Part shown: in pieces, positions 33,744-42,244 of the stretch | Numbering within the stretch: the first letter of the stretch is position 1 | Layout: every line of letters begins with the position of its first letter | NCBI RefSeq assembly: GCF_900105755.1 | Contig: NZ_FNTQ01000001.1 | Coordinates: 4,340,001 to 4,404,000, forward strand | Direction of reading: 5' to 3' | From: Streptomyces sp. Ag109_O5-10 | Lineage (GTDB): Bacteria; Actinomycetota; Actinomycetes; Streptomycetales; Streptomycetaceae | DNA length: 64,000 nucleotides | The notes under the pieces: generated by a model | Told to the model about the DNA's origin: nothing | Database searches by the model: none | The model's input: only the letters and a program-made list of their open reading frames with translations | Translations under genes and position numbers: made by a program

Positions 33744-34773
33744 CCGCGTCCAGCGCCGTGTCGGGGGCCGCCGTGCCCGCCTCGCCCGGCGGCCGGTCCA
33801 GTCCCACCTGTGCTATCCGCACGCCGAGTTGGGTGCGGCTGGCCGCGCCCAGCGTCTCCGAGAGGCGGGCGATGTGGGCGCGGCAGGTGCGCACGCTGAT
33901 GCCGAGGCGTTCGGCGATGACCGCGTCCTGGTGGCCCTCGGCGAGCAGCGCCGCGATGGACTGCTCCCGGTGCGAGATGCCCTCGATGCCGGTGTCGGGG
34001 AGCGGGGCGGTGAGCGGGATCGCGAGGCGCCAGAGTCGTTCGAAGACCGTGACGAAGTACTCGACGAGGGCGGGGTGGCGCAGCTCCAGGGCCATCGTGC
34101 GGTCCGCGTTCGCGGGGATGAACGCCACCGTGCGGTCGAAGAGGATGAGCCGGTCGATGACCTCGTCGAGGGTGCGGGCCTCGACCGCGTCGCCCATCAG
34201 CTCCAGGTAGTTGAGCAGGCCCTGGCCGTGCCGGGCGACGTGCGTGTACAGGTCGCGCATCCGCACGCCCCGCCCGCGCAGGGCGACGGCCCGGTGCAGA
34301 CCCTCGGTCAGCTCCGACTCGCGCCGGATGCCGCCGGGCTGCACGGTCAGCACCTCCTGCGTGCACGCCTCCGTCGCCTCGTCCATGGCCGCCTGGATCC
34401 GGGACAGCCCGTCGAGCACCCGGATGGCCGCCGTGCCCTCCGCGGACGCCGAGACGGCCTGCAGATGCCGTCCCAGACCGGCGTACCACTCGAACGCCGC
34501 GACCGCCGACCCCATCCGCCGCTGGCTGTCCGTCACCTCGTCGTAGACCCCGCGCAACAGCCGGGTCATGACCTCCTGCGGTGCGGTGGGCACCAGCCAG
34601 TCCATGTCGTCGGGATCGGGGTGCAGCAGCGCCAGTTCAAGCAGGCAGGGCACCGCGTCGGCGTCCGTGCGCGACACCCGGCCCCGGCGCACGGCCCGGG
34701 AGTACACCCGGTCCCCGGCGGTGCACAGCCGGTCGGCACCGTGTGGATGCTCCTCCGTCCCGTGCCCGGCCAT
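33706..34773 (-). CDS. LuxR-type HTH regulator, paralogue of 32337
   Basis: A 355-residue regulator of the same family as the one at 32337 and convergent with it. Shared parts are PHGADRLCTAGDRVYSRAVR and CLLELALLHPDPDDMDWLVP near the N-terminus, TQEVLTVQPGGIRRESELTEGL in the middle, and the HTH REQSIAALLAEGHQDAVIAERLGISVRTCRAHIARL at about 280-315. It ends with a tail of about 30 residues that its paralogue lacks. The ATG at 34773 is chosen; sequence before it does not resemble the family. The ligand is unknown. Its placement next to the DSSW-peptide operon suggests a joint role in sensing or responding to that peptide. Confidence 0.82.
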   Translation of the reverse strand: MAGHGTEEHPHGADRLCTAGDRVYSRAVRRGRVSRTDADAVPCLLELALLHPDPDDMDWLVPTAPQEVMTRLLRGVYDEVTDSQRRMGSAVAAFEWYAGLGRHLQAVSASAEGTAAIRVLDGLSRIQAAMDEATEACTQEVLTVQPGGIRRESELTEGLHRAVALRGRGVRMRDLYTHVARHGQGLLNYLELMGDAVEARTLDEVIDRLILFDRTVAFIPANADRTMALELRHPALVEYFVTVFERLWRLAIPLTAPLPDTGIEGISHREQSIAALLAEGHQDAVIAERLGISVRTCRAHIARLSETLGAASRTQLGVRIAQVGLDRPPGEAGTAAPDTALDAVSLPDQGSPSVR

Positions 34774-35172
34774 CGCCCATTCCACCCCCGGTTTGCTGCC
34801 TCTTCCGCAGCGCAACTATGAGCGGTCCGGACCGGGTCCGCAACACGGCTCCCCTCACGCGGGGCGCCGTAATGCCCGGATACGACCGCATATCGCACCG
34901 CCTCCGCCGACAACATTGCAACAAGATGACGGTAGTGGCAGGGGGTGCGCGCGGCATCGCGAGAGCCGCTTGCCACGGGTGTCGCCGGACACCCGGCGGG
35001 GCACCGGGCCATCCTCCCCCGATCGACAATCGGGCCGGGGCCCGTGCAACGCGCGCACGGGGGAGACGCGTTGCGGGGAGGGCCGCTCGCGGGCGCGTGA
35101 CGCGGCGGTCCCGGCGAATCCCCGAAATCCGCCAGTGATCGCCGCGTTACGTGCCCGCTCTAACGTCCCTCC
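34774..35172. other. Divergent intergenic region between a regulator and the ATP-grasp operon
   Basis: About 400 bases without a supported gene. The middle part (34905-34925) has an AT-richer patch, GACAACATTGCAACAAGATG. I see no clear promoter elements; promoters for both flanking genes are expected here. Confidence 0.4.
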
Positions 35173-36714
35173 ATGGCGGACATATTCGACGCGTACGCGT
35201 TGGCCGACGCGTGGGACGAGATGTTTGTGCGGCCGGGTGAGGTCAGGACCGCCTATGAGCCGGTACTGGCTGCGCTTCAGCCGATCGAACCGAGTGAACT
35301 GCGGTTCCGGGCCGACCAGATGGCCCGGGCCTTCACCGACCGGGGGGTGACCTACGCCTTCGCGGGCGAGGAACGGCCCTGGCCGCTGGACCTGGTACCG
35401 AGGATCCTCGACGCCCTGGAGTGGGATCTTCTGCGAAGAGGCGTGGCCCAGCGGGTCCGGGCGCTGGAGGCCTATCTGGCCGACGCCTACGGACACGCGC
35501 GGGCCTTCGAGGACGGGGTGGTGCCCTGGCGGCTGCTGCTGGGCTCGCCGCACTTCCACCGGGCCGCGCACGCGGTGGAGCCACCCGGCGGGGTGCGCAT
35601 CCATGTGGCCGGAATCGACCTGGTGCGGGACGAGGCCGGGGTCTTCCGGGTCCTGGAGGACAACGTACGGGTGCCGAGCGGGGTGTCCTACGTCATCGAG
35701 AACCGGCGCGCGATGACCCGGATCTTCCCGTCGCTCTTCGCCGAGCAGCACGTGCTGCCGGTGGACGGGTACGCGGGACGGCTGCTCGCCGCCCTGCGGG
35801 CCGCGGCGCCGGGCGGGGCGGCGGGTGATCCCCGGGTGGTCGTCCTCACCCCCGGGCCCAGCAACGCGGCCTACTTCGAACACGCCCTGCTGGCCCGGCT
35901 GATGGGCGTGCAGCTGGTGGAGGGGCACGACCTGGTGTGCCGGAGCAACCGGGTGTGGATGCGCACGACGCGGGGCGAGGTGCCCGTGCACGTCGTGTAC
36001 CGGCGCCTCGACGACGACTTCCTCGACCCGCTGCACTTCCGCCCCGACTCGGTGATCGGCTGCCCCGGCATCCTGAACGCCGCCATCGCGGGGAACGTCA
36101 CACTCGCGAACGCAGTGGGCAACGGCATCGCGGACGACAAACTCCTCTACACCTACGTCCCGGACCTGATCCGCTACTACCTCGGCGAAGAACCGGTTCT
36201 CCCCAATGTCGAGTCCTACCGGCCTGATGAGCCAGGGCAGTTGGAGGCCGTCCTCGACCAGGTCGACCAGCTGGTGGTGAAGCCGGTGGACGGGGCCGGC
36301 GGGCAGGGCATCGTGATCGGCCCGAAGGCCGACAAGGAGACCCTGGAACGCACTCGCAAAGCAGTCGCGGCCGACCCGCGCGGCTTCATCGCACAGCGTC
36401 CGGTCGCCCTCTCCACCTCCCCCACCCTCTCGGGTGAACGGATGGCCCCGCGCCACATTGACCTGCGGCCGTTCGCCGTGAACGACGGCGACGGCATCTG
36501 GGTCCTGCCCGGCGGGCTCACCCGGGTCGCCCTCCAGGAGGGCAACCTGATCGTCAACTCCAGCCAGGGCGGCGGCTCCAAGGACACCTGGGTGCTCGCC
36601 GAGGGCCCGGCGGAGCGGCCGGCGGCACCGACGGCGGCACAGCCCGACGTCGCCCCGCGCCAGCTCGGCCCCGTCAGCACCCCCAGCGTCGTGCACGAGG
36701 GGGCACAGCAGTGA
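35173..36714 (+). CDS. Circularly permuted ATP-grasp protein
   Basis: A 513-residue protein of the circularly permuted ATP-grasp type (formerly DUF404/DUF407). Visible conserved parts are DRGVTYAFAGEERPWPLDLVP at about 57-77, HVAGIDLVRDEAGVFRVLEDNVRVPSGVSY at about 143-172 (the DLVRD and EDN-x-R-x-PSG motifs are diagnostic), NRRAMTRIFP, and QLVVKPVDGAGGQGIVIGP at about 368-386, a nucleotide-binding Gly-rich loop. Such enzymes are thought to form amide bonds between amino acids or peptides. It is the first gene of the ATP-grasp, alpha-E and transglutaminase set. The start is ATG 35173. Confidence 0.88.
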   Translation: MADIFDAYALADAWDEMFVRPGEVRTAYEPVLAALQPIEPSELRFRADQMARAFTDRGVTYAFAGEERPWPLDLVPRILDALEWDLLRRGVAQRVRALEAYLADAYGHARAFEDGVVPWRLLLGSPHFHRAAHAVEPPGGVRIHVAGIDLVRDEAGVFRVLEDNVRVPSGVSYVIENRRAMTRIFPSLFAEQHVLPVDGYAGRLLAALRAAAPGGAAGDPRVVVLTPGPSNAAYFEHALLARLMGVQLVEGHDLVCRSNRVWMRTTRGEVPVHVVYRRLDDDFLDPLHFRPDSVIGCPGILNAAIAGNVTLANAVGNGIADDKLLYTYVPDLIRYYLGEEPVLPNVESYRPDEPGQLEAVLDQVDQLVVKPVDGAGGQGIVIGPKADKETLERTRKAVAADPRGFIAQRPVALSTSPTLSGERMAPRHIDLRPFAVNDGDGIWVLPGGLTRVALQEGNLIVNSSQGGGSKDTWVLAEGPAERPAAPTAAQPDVAPRQLGPVSTPSVVHEGAQQ

Positions 36715-36929
36715 AGGAGCGCAGCAGGATGAAACCGTCCCTCTCCTGGGCGACAGGGGTTCGTGGCTCACACCGCTCGGCCGCTCGGCGAACGGTCGGG
36801 TCCTACGCGATCGGCACCGGCCGGGTGGGAACCCGCCCGATCTCCCCGGCGAACGGAGGTTGCCGTGCCGGCCTGGTTCTCGCTCAGCACGTGTCCACCG
36901 CACCGGCCGATGTGTGACCGGGGGACTCG

Positions 36930-37862
36930 ATGAACGACGTGATCCTCTCCCGTATCGCCGAGTCGCTGACCTGGACGGGGCGGTACGTCGAACGGGCCGA
37001 CGCCACCGGCCGGATCCTCGACGCCTACCTGCACCGGCTGCTGGAGGACCCCTGGCGCGACGAGGACGCCGCCTGCCGGTCGCTGTACGCGATCCTCGGC
37101 GTGGACGCCGGTCCGGAACGGGTCGACATGCAGCAGGTCCTGGACCAGCTCGCCTTCGACGCCCGTTCCACCTGCTCCATCGAGGGCGCGCTGGGCGCCG
37201 CCCGGCTGAACGCGCGCAGCGCCCGTGAGGCCGTCTCCTCGGAGATGTGGGAGTGCCTCAACTCCACCTGGCACGCGCTCGGCGACCGGCGCCGCGCGGC
37301 CCGCCGCACCGGCCCCTACGCCTACCTGGAGCTGGTCCGCAGCCGGGCCGCGCTCTTCTTCGGGCTGGCCGACTCGACGATGAGCCGGGACGACAGCTGG
37401 CGGTTCGTGGTCCTCGGGCGCAGCCTGGAGCGGGTGGACATGACGGTACGACTGCTCTCGGTGCGCGTGCTGGACGCGGCGCACGCGCCGGACTGGCCGA
37501 CGCTGCTCAGCGCGAGCGGCGCCGACGAGGCGTACGCCCGCGTGCACAGCGGCTTCGGGGACACTCCGAGAGTGGCCGAATTCCTGCTCCTGGACCGGGA
37601 CTTCCCGCGCTCGGCGCTGCACGCGCTGACCACCGCCGAGGAGTGCCTGGCCGCGCTCGGCAGGCCCCGGCAGGACCCGGCCCGCTCCCCCGTCGGCCGG
37701 GCCCGCACCCGCCTCGAATACCTGGACACCGTCACCCTGGAGGAGCAGCTGCCGGTCCTGCTGCGCGACCTCCAGCAGGCCTGCATGGCGTCCGCCGACG
37801 CGGTGGCGGAGCGGTTCTTCCCGTACCAGGGGCCCGTGCAGTGGGCCCAGGAAGGGGCCTGA
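36930..37862 (+). CDS. Alpha-E domain protein (DUF403)
   Basis: An all-helical protein of 310 residues of the alpha-E family. It starts LSRIAESLTWTGRYVERADATGRILDAY, where RYVERAD-x-T-x-R is the family signature (about residues 7-34), and has STCSIEGALGAARLNARSAREAVSSEMWECLN at about 76-107. The repeated V-x-RADMT-like motif returns as LGRSLERVDMTVRLL at about 167-181. The family almost always accompanies ATP-grasp and transglutaminase genes. Its activity is unknown; a role in binding a carrier peptide has been suggested in comparative studies. It starts 215 bases after the ATP-grasp stop and ends one base before the transglutaminase gene. Confidence 0.88.
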   Translation: MNDVILSRIAESLTWTGRYVERADATGRILDAYLHRLLEDPWRDEDAACRSLYAILGVDAGPERVDMQQVLDQLAFDARSTCSIEGALGAARLNARSAREAVSSEMWECLNSTWHALGDRRRAARRTGPYAYLELVRSRAALFFGLADSTMSRDDSWRFVVLGRSLERVDMTVRLLSVRVLDAAHAPDWPTLLSASGADEAYARVHSGFGDTPRVAEFLLLDRDFPRSALHALTTAEECLAALGRPRQDPARSPVGRARTRLEYLDTVTLEEQLPVLLRDLQQACMASADAVAERFFPYQGPVQWAQEGA

Positions 37863-37863
37863 G

Positions 37864-38706
37864 ATGGCTCGTCGCCTCCGCATCCGGCACACCACCCGGG
37901 TCTCCTACGCGCAGCCCGTGGCCTCCTCGCACAACGAGGTCCGGATGACGCCGCTGACCCTGCCGGGGCAGACCACGCTGGACGCGCGGGTCACGGTGCA
38001 GCCGGCGACCGCCGTCTGGTCGTACTGGGACTACTGGGGCACCCAGGTCACCGGCTTCGACCTCCTCGAACCGCACGAGGACCTGACGATCACCGCGTCC
38101 AGCCTGGTGGAGACGGCGGCGCCGGGCCCGCTGCCGGCCGCGCCGAGGTGGGCCGAGCTGGCCGCACGGGCGTCGGGATCACGGCTGCTGGAGTTCGTGA
38201 CACCGACCGGGCGTACGTCGGTGCCGAAGAGGCTGGTGAAGAAGGCGCTGGGCGCGGCGGCGGGGCTGGGCCCGCACGAGGCCGCGGTGGCCGTGTCCGG
38301 GATGGTCGCCGACCGGGTGACGTACCTGCCGGGGGCGACCGGGGTGAACACCTCGCCGGCGGAGGCGTGGGCCCAGCGGGCGGGCGTCTGCCAGGACATC
38401 ACCCATCTCACCGTCGCCCTGCTGCGGGGGCTGGGGCTGCCGGCCCGGTACGTGTCCGGGTACCTGCACCCGGACCGGGAGGCCGAGCTGGACCGGCCCG
38501 TCGCCGGGCAGAGCCACGCCTGGATCGAGTACTGGGCCGGCGACTGGTGCGGGTACGACCCGACGAATCGGGTGCGGGCCGGGGAGGACCACGTGGTCGT
38601 GGGCCGGGGCCGGGACTACGACGACGTGACCCCGCACAAGGGGATCTACCGGGGGGTGCCGGGCGGGGCGCCGGAGGTGACGGTGGAGTTCACCCGGGTC
38701 GCGTAG
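37864..38706 (+). CDS. Transglutaminase-like cysteine peptidase family protein
   Basis: A 280-residue soluble protein with an N-terminal beta domain (RLRIRHTTRVSYAQPVASSHNEVRM) and a transglutaminase-like catalytic core. The triad can be read as Cys in AGVCQDITHLTVALLRGLGLPARYVSGYLH (about 172-201), His in SHAWIEYW (about 218) and Asp in YDPTN (about 233). It could be a peptidase or amide-exchange enzyme acting on the product of the ATP-grasp protein. The ATG follows the alpha-E gene stop by one base, so the genes are cotranscribed. No signal peptide, hence likely cytoplasmic. Confidence 0.9.
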   Translation: MARRLRIRHTTRVSYAQPVASSHNEVRMTPLTLPGQTTLDARVTVQPATAVWSYWDYWGTQVTGFDLLEPHEDLTITASSLVETAAPGPLPAAPRWAELAARASGSRLLEFVTPTGRTSVPKRLVKKALGAAAGLGPHEAAVAVSGMVADRVTYLPGATGVNTSPAEAWAQRAGVCQDITHLTVALLRGLGLPARYVSGYLHPDREAELDRPVAGQSHAWIEYWAGDWCGYDPTNRVRAGEDHVVVGRGRDYDDVTPHKGIYRGVPGGAPEVTVEFTRVA

Positions 38707-38726
38707 TCCTGCGCGGGTGCGCGGGG

Positions 38727-38768
38727 GCTGCTCGCGCAGTTCCCCGCCCCCCTTCCGGGGCGCTGGAG
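38727..38768. repeat. Dispersed hairpin repeat between transglutaminase and sugar-binding genes
   Basis: CTCGCGCAGTTCCCCGCCCC followed by CCTTCCGGGGCG is very close to the units at 16230-16470. The two flanking genes converge, so it could act as a terminator for both. Confidence 0.6.
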
Positions 38769-38800
38769 CAGCTCCCGGCTCCACGCGCCCGGCGACACTC

Positions 38801-39922
38801 CTACTTGAGGCCCGCCGACGCGCAGGCGGACTTGTACGCGGCCGTGCAGATCTGCGAGATCTTGTAGATGCCGTCCGCGACGACGGTGTCCTTGATCTTG
38901 CTCTTGGTGACGGCGCTGACCTGCACCAGCTGGGACGGGATGTTCTTGGTGGTCGGGCTGTCGACGGTGTCCTGGGTGAGCGCGTCGAACTGGATGTCCT
39001 TGCCCTGGACCTTGTAGACGGCCATCTGGGCGGCGGCCTCGGCCTCGTCGGGGTACGGCTTGTAGACCGTCATGTACTGCTCGCCGGTGAGGATCCGCTG
39101 GATGGCGTCGAGGTCCGCGTCCTGGCCGGTGATCGGCGGCATGGTGGTCACGCCCGCGGCCTTGAGGGCCTTGACGACACCGGCCGCCATCGCGTCGTTG
39201 GCGGAGTAGACGGCGGCGATGTTGTCCTTGCCGAGCAGGTCGACGGCCTTGGTGACCTCCTGCTCGGCGATGTCCGGGTTCCAGTCCTTGGTGTCGTAGG
39301 AGTAGCCCGCGGTCGTCACCTTGCCGTTCAGCTCGGACAGGGCGCCCGTCTTGAACTGCTTGGCGTTGGGGTCGGTCGGCGAGCCGTTGATCATGACGAC
39401 CTTCTCGGAGGTGTCGACGTTCGAGCCGAGCGCCTCCAGGAGGGTACGGGCCTGGACCTCGCCCACCAGCTCGTTGTCGAAGGAGACGTAGGCGTCGATG
39501 GGGCCCTCGGCGAGGCGGTCGTAGGCGATGACCGGGATGCCCGCGGCCTTGGCCTTCTTCACCGTGCCCGCGATGGCGTGCGCGTCGACGGCGTCCAGGA
39601 CGATCACGTCGACCTTGTCGGCGATCATCTGCTGCATCTGCGTCGCCTGCGTGGAGGCGGACGAGCCGGCGTTCTGGTAGTCGACCTTGCCCTGGTTGTT
39701 GGTCAGCTCGGCGATCTTCGACTTCATGATCGGGTAGTCGAAGTTGATGTAGCGGGTGTTGATCTTGTCCGGCATCAGCACGCCCACCGTGATGTCGTTG
39801 CCCTTCGTCGGGGTCGCGGACGTCGACGAACCTGTCGCGTTGAGCACGCCGCAGCCGGCAAGCGAAAGGGTCATCGTGGACGCGGCCACAAACATGGCTA
39901 TACGACGCATACGGGGGCTCAC
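38801..39922 (-). CDS. Sugar-binding lipoprotein of an ABC importer (orphan)
   Basis: A 373-residue periplasmic-binding-protein-like lipoprotein. The signal MRRIAMFVAASTMTLSLAGCG ends in a lipobox. The mature part is a type I sugar-binding fold: ITVGVLMPDKINTRYINFDYP, QQMIADKVDVIVLDAVDAHA, AAGIPVIAYDRLAEGPIDAYVSFDN, and ITGQDADLDAIQRILTGEQYMTVYKPYPDEA, all typical of xylose/ribose-type binding proteins. No permease or ATPase gene is adjacent. The GTG at 39922 is preferred because its upstream bases match those of the paralogue at 56271 (CCGGAA-n-GC-n-CCTGA-n-GTGAGC). The paralogue lies 16 kb away. Confidence 0.9.
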   Translation of the reverse strand: MSPRMRRIAMFVAASTMTLSLAGCGVLNATGSSTSATPTKGNDITVGVLMPDKINTRYINFDYPIMKSKIAELTNNQGKVDYQNAGSSASTQATQMQQMIADKVDVIVLDAVDAHAIAGTVKKAKAAGIPVIAYDRLAEGPIDAYVSFDNELVGEVQARTLLEALGSNVDTSEKVVMINGSPTDPNAKQFKTGALSELNGKVTTAGYSYDTKDWNPDIAEQEVTKAVDLLGKDNIAAVYSANDAMAAGVVKALKAAGVTTMPPITGQDADLDAIQRILTGEQYMTVYKPYPDEAEAAAQMAVYKVQGKDIQFDALTQDTVDSPTTKNIPSQLVQVSAVTKSKIKDTVVADGIYKISQICTAAYKSACASAGLK

Positions 39923-40203
39923 TTCAGGTGCGTTCCGGACGTGGGCTGCTTTGCGACCCAGATGTCTGAAAAGACAACGCGTAGGCCACACCCGGCGTCA
40001 AGCGGAACTACTTAACGAGTGCGCAACGCCACGCTCCGCTGCTTGTGTGAAGGCTCAGCGGAATCACCTCCAAACACTCTTTACGGACCCTCCATCCAAA
40101 GGGAGTTCACGGGTAGGCAAAGATCAGTACAACCAACGCGGTTCCTCACGAGTCGACATCCGGAACGACCGTGTCGGTCGTACGGATACGACCAGAGGAT
40201 CGA

Positions 40204-42237
40204 ATGAACCCAGCCAGAAGCGCCGCGGCCGCTGCCGTGGTGCTCGCCACCGCCGGCACCCTGCTCGGCGTCGCCGTGCCCACCGCCTCGGCGGCCACGA
40301 CCTGTGCCTCCCCTGTCTTCAAGCGGCAGTTGTTCGCGAACACCACGTTCAAGGGCACCCCGAAGAAGACCGCCTGCGACTCCGCGATCGACGAGAGCTG
40401 GAGCGGCGCCCCGGCCTCCGGCCTCCCGAAGGACAACTTCGGGGTGCGCTGGAGCGTCACCCGCGACTTCGGCTCCGGCGGCCCCTTCGCCCTCGCCGCC
40501 TCCGGCCTCGACGGGATCCGGGTCTACCTCGACGGCGTCCGCAAGATCGACCTGTGGAAGAACACCACCAAGACGGTGACCAAGACCGTCAACGTCACCG
40601 TCCCGTCCGGCAAGCACACCCTCCGCGTCGACTACGTCAACTGGACCGGCACCGCCAAGGTCAAGTTCACCTACACACCGCGCACCTCGACCGGGGTCGA
40701 CAAGGTCAGGCCGCTCGCGCCGACCGGGGCCTCCGCCGTCTACCGGCCCGACGGGGAGGGGTCGTACACCGACGTCACCTGGGCGGCCAACAAGGAGATG
40801 GACCTCGCCGGTTACCGGCTCTACCGGCGACTGAAGGGCTCCGGCAGCTGGACCGAGGTGGCCTCGGCCACGGCCGGCACCCGCCGGGCCCGGGTCCAGA
40901 CGCCGCCGACCGGGCAGTCGTACTACTACGAGGTACGCGCCCACGACAAGGCGGGCAACCAGTCGGCGGGCTCCGCCGACCAACTCGTCGTGTCGCAGGA
41001 CCTGACCGCCCCCGCCGCCCCGGTCCTCACCGCCACCGCCGTCGAGGCCTCCAACGACCTCTCCTGGACGGCCCCCGCGGACGCCGCGACCTACAAGGTC
41101 TTCCGCAAGTCGGCGTCGGAGACCTCGTACACCGAGCTCGCCGAGACCACCGGCACGAGCTACTCGGACACCAAGGCGTCCTACGGCTACGCCTACGACT
41201 ACAAGGTGAGCGCCCTCGACGCGGCCAGGAACGCCCGCTCCTCCAACGTGGTGCGCAGCACCCGGTCGATCCTGCCGCCGCAGAACGTGACGGCGACCGT
41301 GCCGCGCTACGGCGCGGTGTTCACCTGGACCGAGCCGGCGGGCGGCGACACCGCCGACTACAAGGTCTACCGCTCCACGACCTCCCCGGTGGAGCTCACC
41401 TACGCCAACCTCACCGACTGCCGCAGCCGCAAGAAGAGCACGGACGCGGCCGGCAACACCGTCCGCTCCTGCGTCGACTACGACGGCGACCAGGGCGCCA
41501 CCTACCACTACGTGATGATCCGGCAGAACACCGCGGGCCGCTGGTCCACCGGCTCCGCCGACATGACCGTCACCCGGCCCGGCGACGAGGTCCCGCCGCC
41601 GCCCGTGACCCACCTGACGGCCGTGCCCCTGGAGTACGGCGTCAAGCTGGACTGGGACGACAGCACGGCGGCGGACATCGACCACTACGAGGTCTACGAG
41701 GACCCGGAGCACTACGAGCCCTCGTACCTCGAGTCCGTCCCCGCCGGCAGCTCCGAGTACGTCGTCGGCCCCGAGGTGGCGAACGGCGAGACGAAGGCCT
41801 ACATCGTCGTCCCGGTCGACATCTACGGGAACTCCGGTTCGTACGAGGACAGTCGGGACATCCCGAAATGGGGCGGCCCCTACTCCAAGGTCACCGTCAC
41901 CGAGCAGAACCTCACCCCGGCGACGGTCCCCGAGGACACCGCGGACTGCTCGCTGACCACCTACTCCACCCTCGGCGACGAGGGCGGCATGTACATCGAC
42001 TGTGCGGACTCGGTGGCCACGGACGCCGCCGGCATCAACGTGTACCGCTGGGACCCCGCGACGCGCACCTACGTCCGGGTGACGGACGTTCCGCTGGCTC
42101 CTACCGCCACCCACTACACCGATCCCACCGTGCCCCACGGCACGACCGTCTTCTACGTGCTCTCGGTCGTCGCTCCCGACGGCTCGGAGACCTTCAGCAA
42201 CGTGGACGCCTGTGCGTCCCTGCCGAACGGAACCTGA
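40204..42237 (+). CDS. Secreted fibronectin type III/PA14-like protein, first of a tandem pair
   Basis: A 677-residue secreted protein. Signal peptide 1-31 (ends TASAATT). Residues about 33-165 form an N-terminal beta domain with GVRWSVTRDFGSGGPFALAASGLDGIRVYLDGV, like PA14/carbohydrate-binding folds. Then about four to five fibronectin type III modules follow, with typical DLAGYRLYRRL, YYYEVRAHDKAGNQSAGS and VYRWDPATRTYVRV. The protein probably binds wall or exopolymer outside the cell; no catalytic domain is seen. The ATG has GAGGATCGA upstream. The next gene starts 7 bases after the stop, and its 5' end is almost identical to this one. Confidence 0.88.
   Translation: MNPARSAAAAAVVLATAGTLLGVAVPTASAATTCASPVFKRQLFANTTFKGTPKKTACDSAIDESWSGAPASGLPKDNFGVRWSVTRDFGSGGPFALAASGLDGIRVYLDGVRKIDLWKNTTKTVTKTVNVTVPSGKHTLRVDYVNWTGTAKVKFTYTPRTSTGVDKVRPLAPTGASAVYRPDGEGSYTDVTWAANKEMDLAGYRLYRRLKGSGSWTEVASATAGTRRARVQTPPTGQSYYYEVRAHDKAGNQSAGSADQLVVSQDLTAPAAPVLTATAVEASNDLSWTAPADAATYKVFRKSASETSYTELAETTGTSYSDTKASYGYAYDYKVSALDAARNARSSNVVRSTRSILPPQNVTATVPRYGAVFTWTEPAGGDTADYKVYRSTTSPVELTYANLTDCRSRKKSTDAAGNTVRSCVDYDGDQGATYHYVMIRQNTAGRWSTGSADMTVTRPGDEVPPPPVTHLTAVPLEYGVKLDWDDSTAADIDHYEVYEDPEHYEPSYLESVPAGSSEYVVGPEVANGETKAYIVVPVDIYGNSGSYEDSRDIPKWGGPYSKVTVTEQNLTPATVPEDTADCSLTTYSTLGDEGGMYIDCADSVATDAAGINVYRWDPATRTYVRVTDVPLAPTATHYTDPTVPHGTTVFYVLSVVAPDGSETFSNVDACASLPNGT
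40270..40718 (+). repeat. Near-identical 449-bp segment shared with the next gene
   Basis: This matches 42308-42756 with an offset of 2038. By eye the first 335 bases are identical, and six mismatches occur in the whole stretch. Flanking sequence on both sides, in the signal peptide and the fibronectin modules, is strongly divergent. Confidence 0.92.
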
Positions 42238-42244
42238 CCCCTCG

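Noticed and set aside
36711..36917. Possible 68-residue gene overlapping the ATP-grasp stop (GTGA)
   Set aside because: The overlap is suggestive, but third-position GC is clearly lower than in neighbours and the product is unlike any protein I know. I treat it as an untranslated gap.
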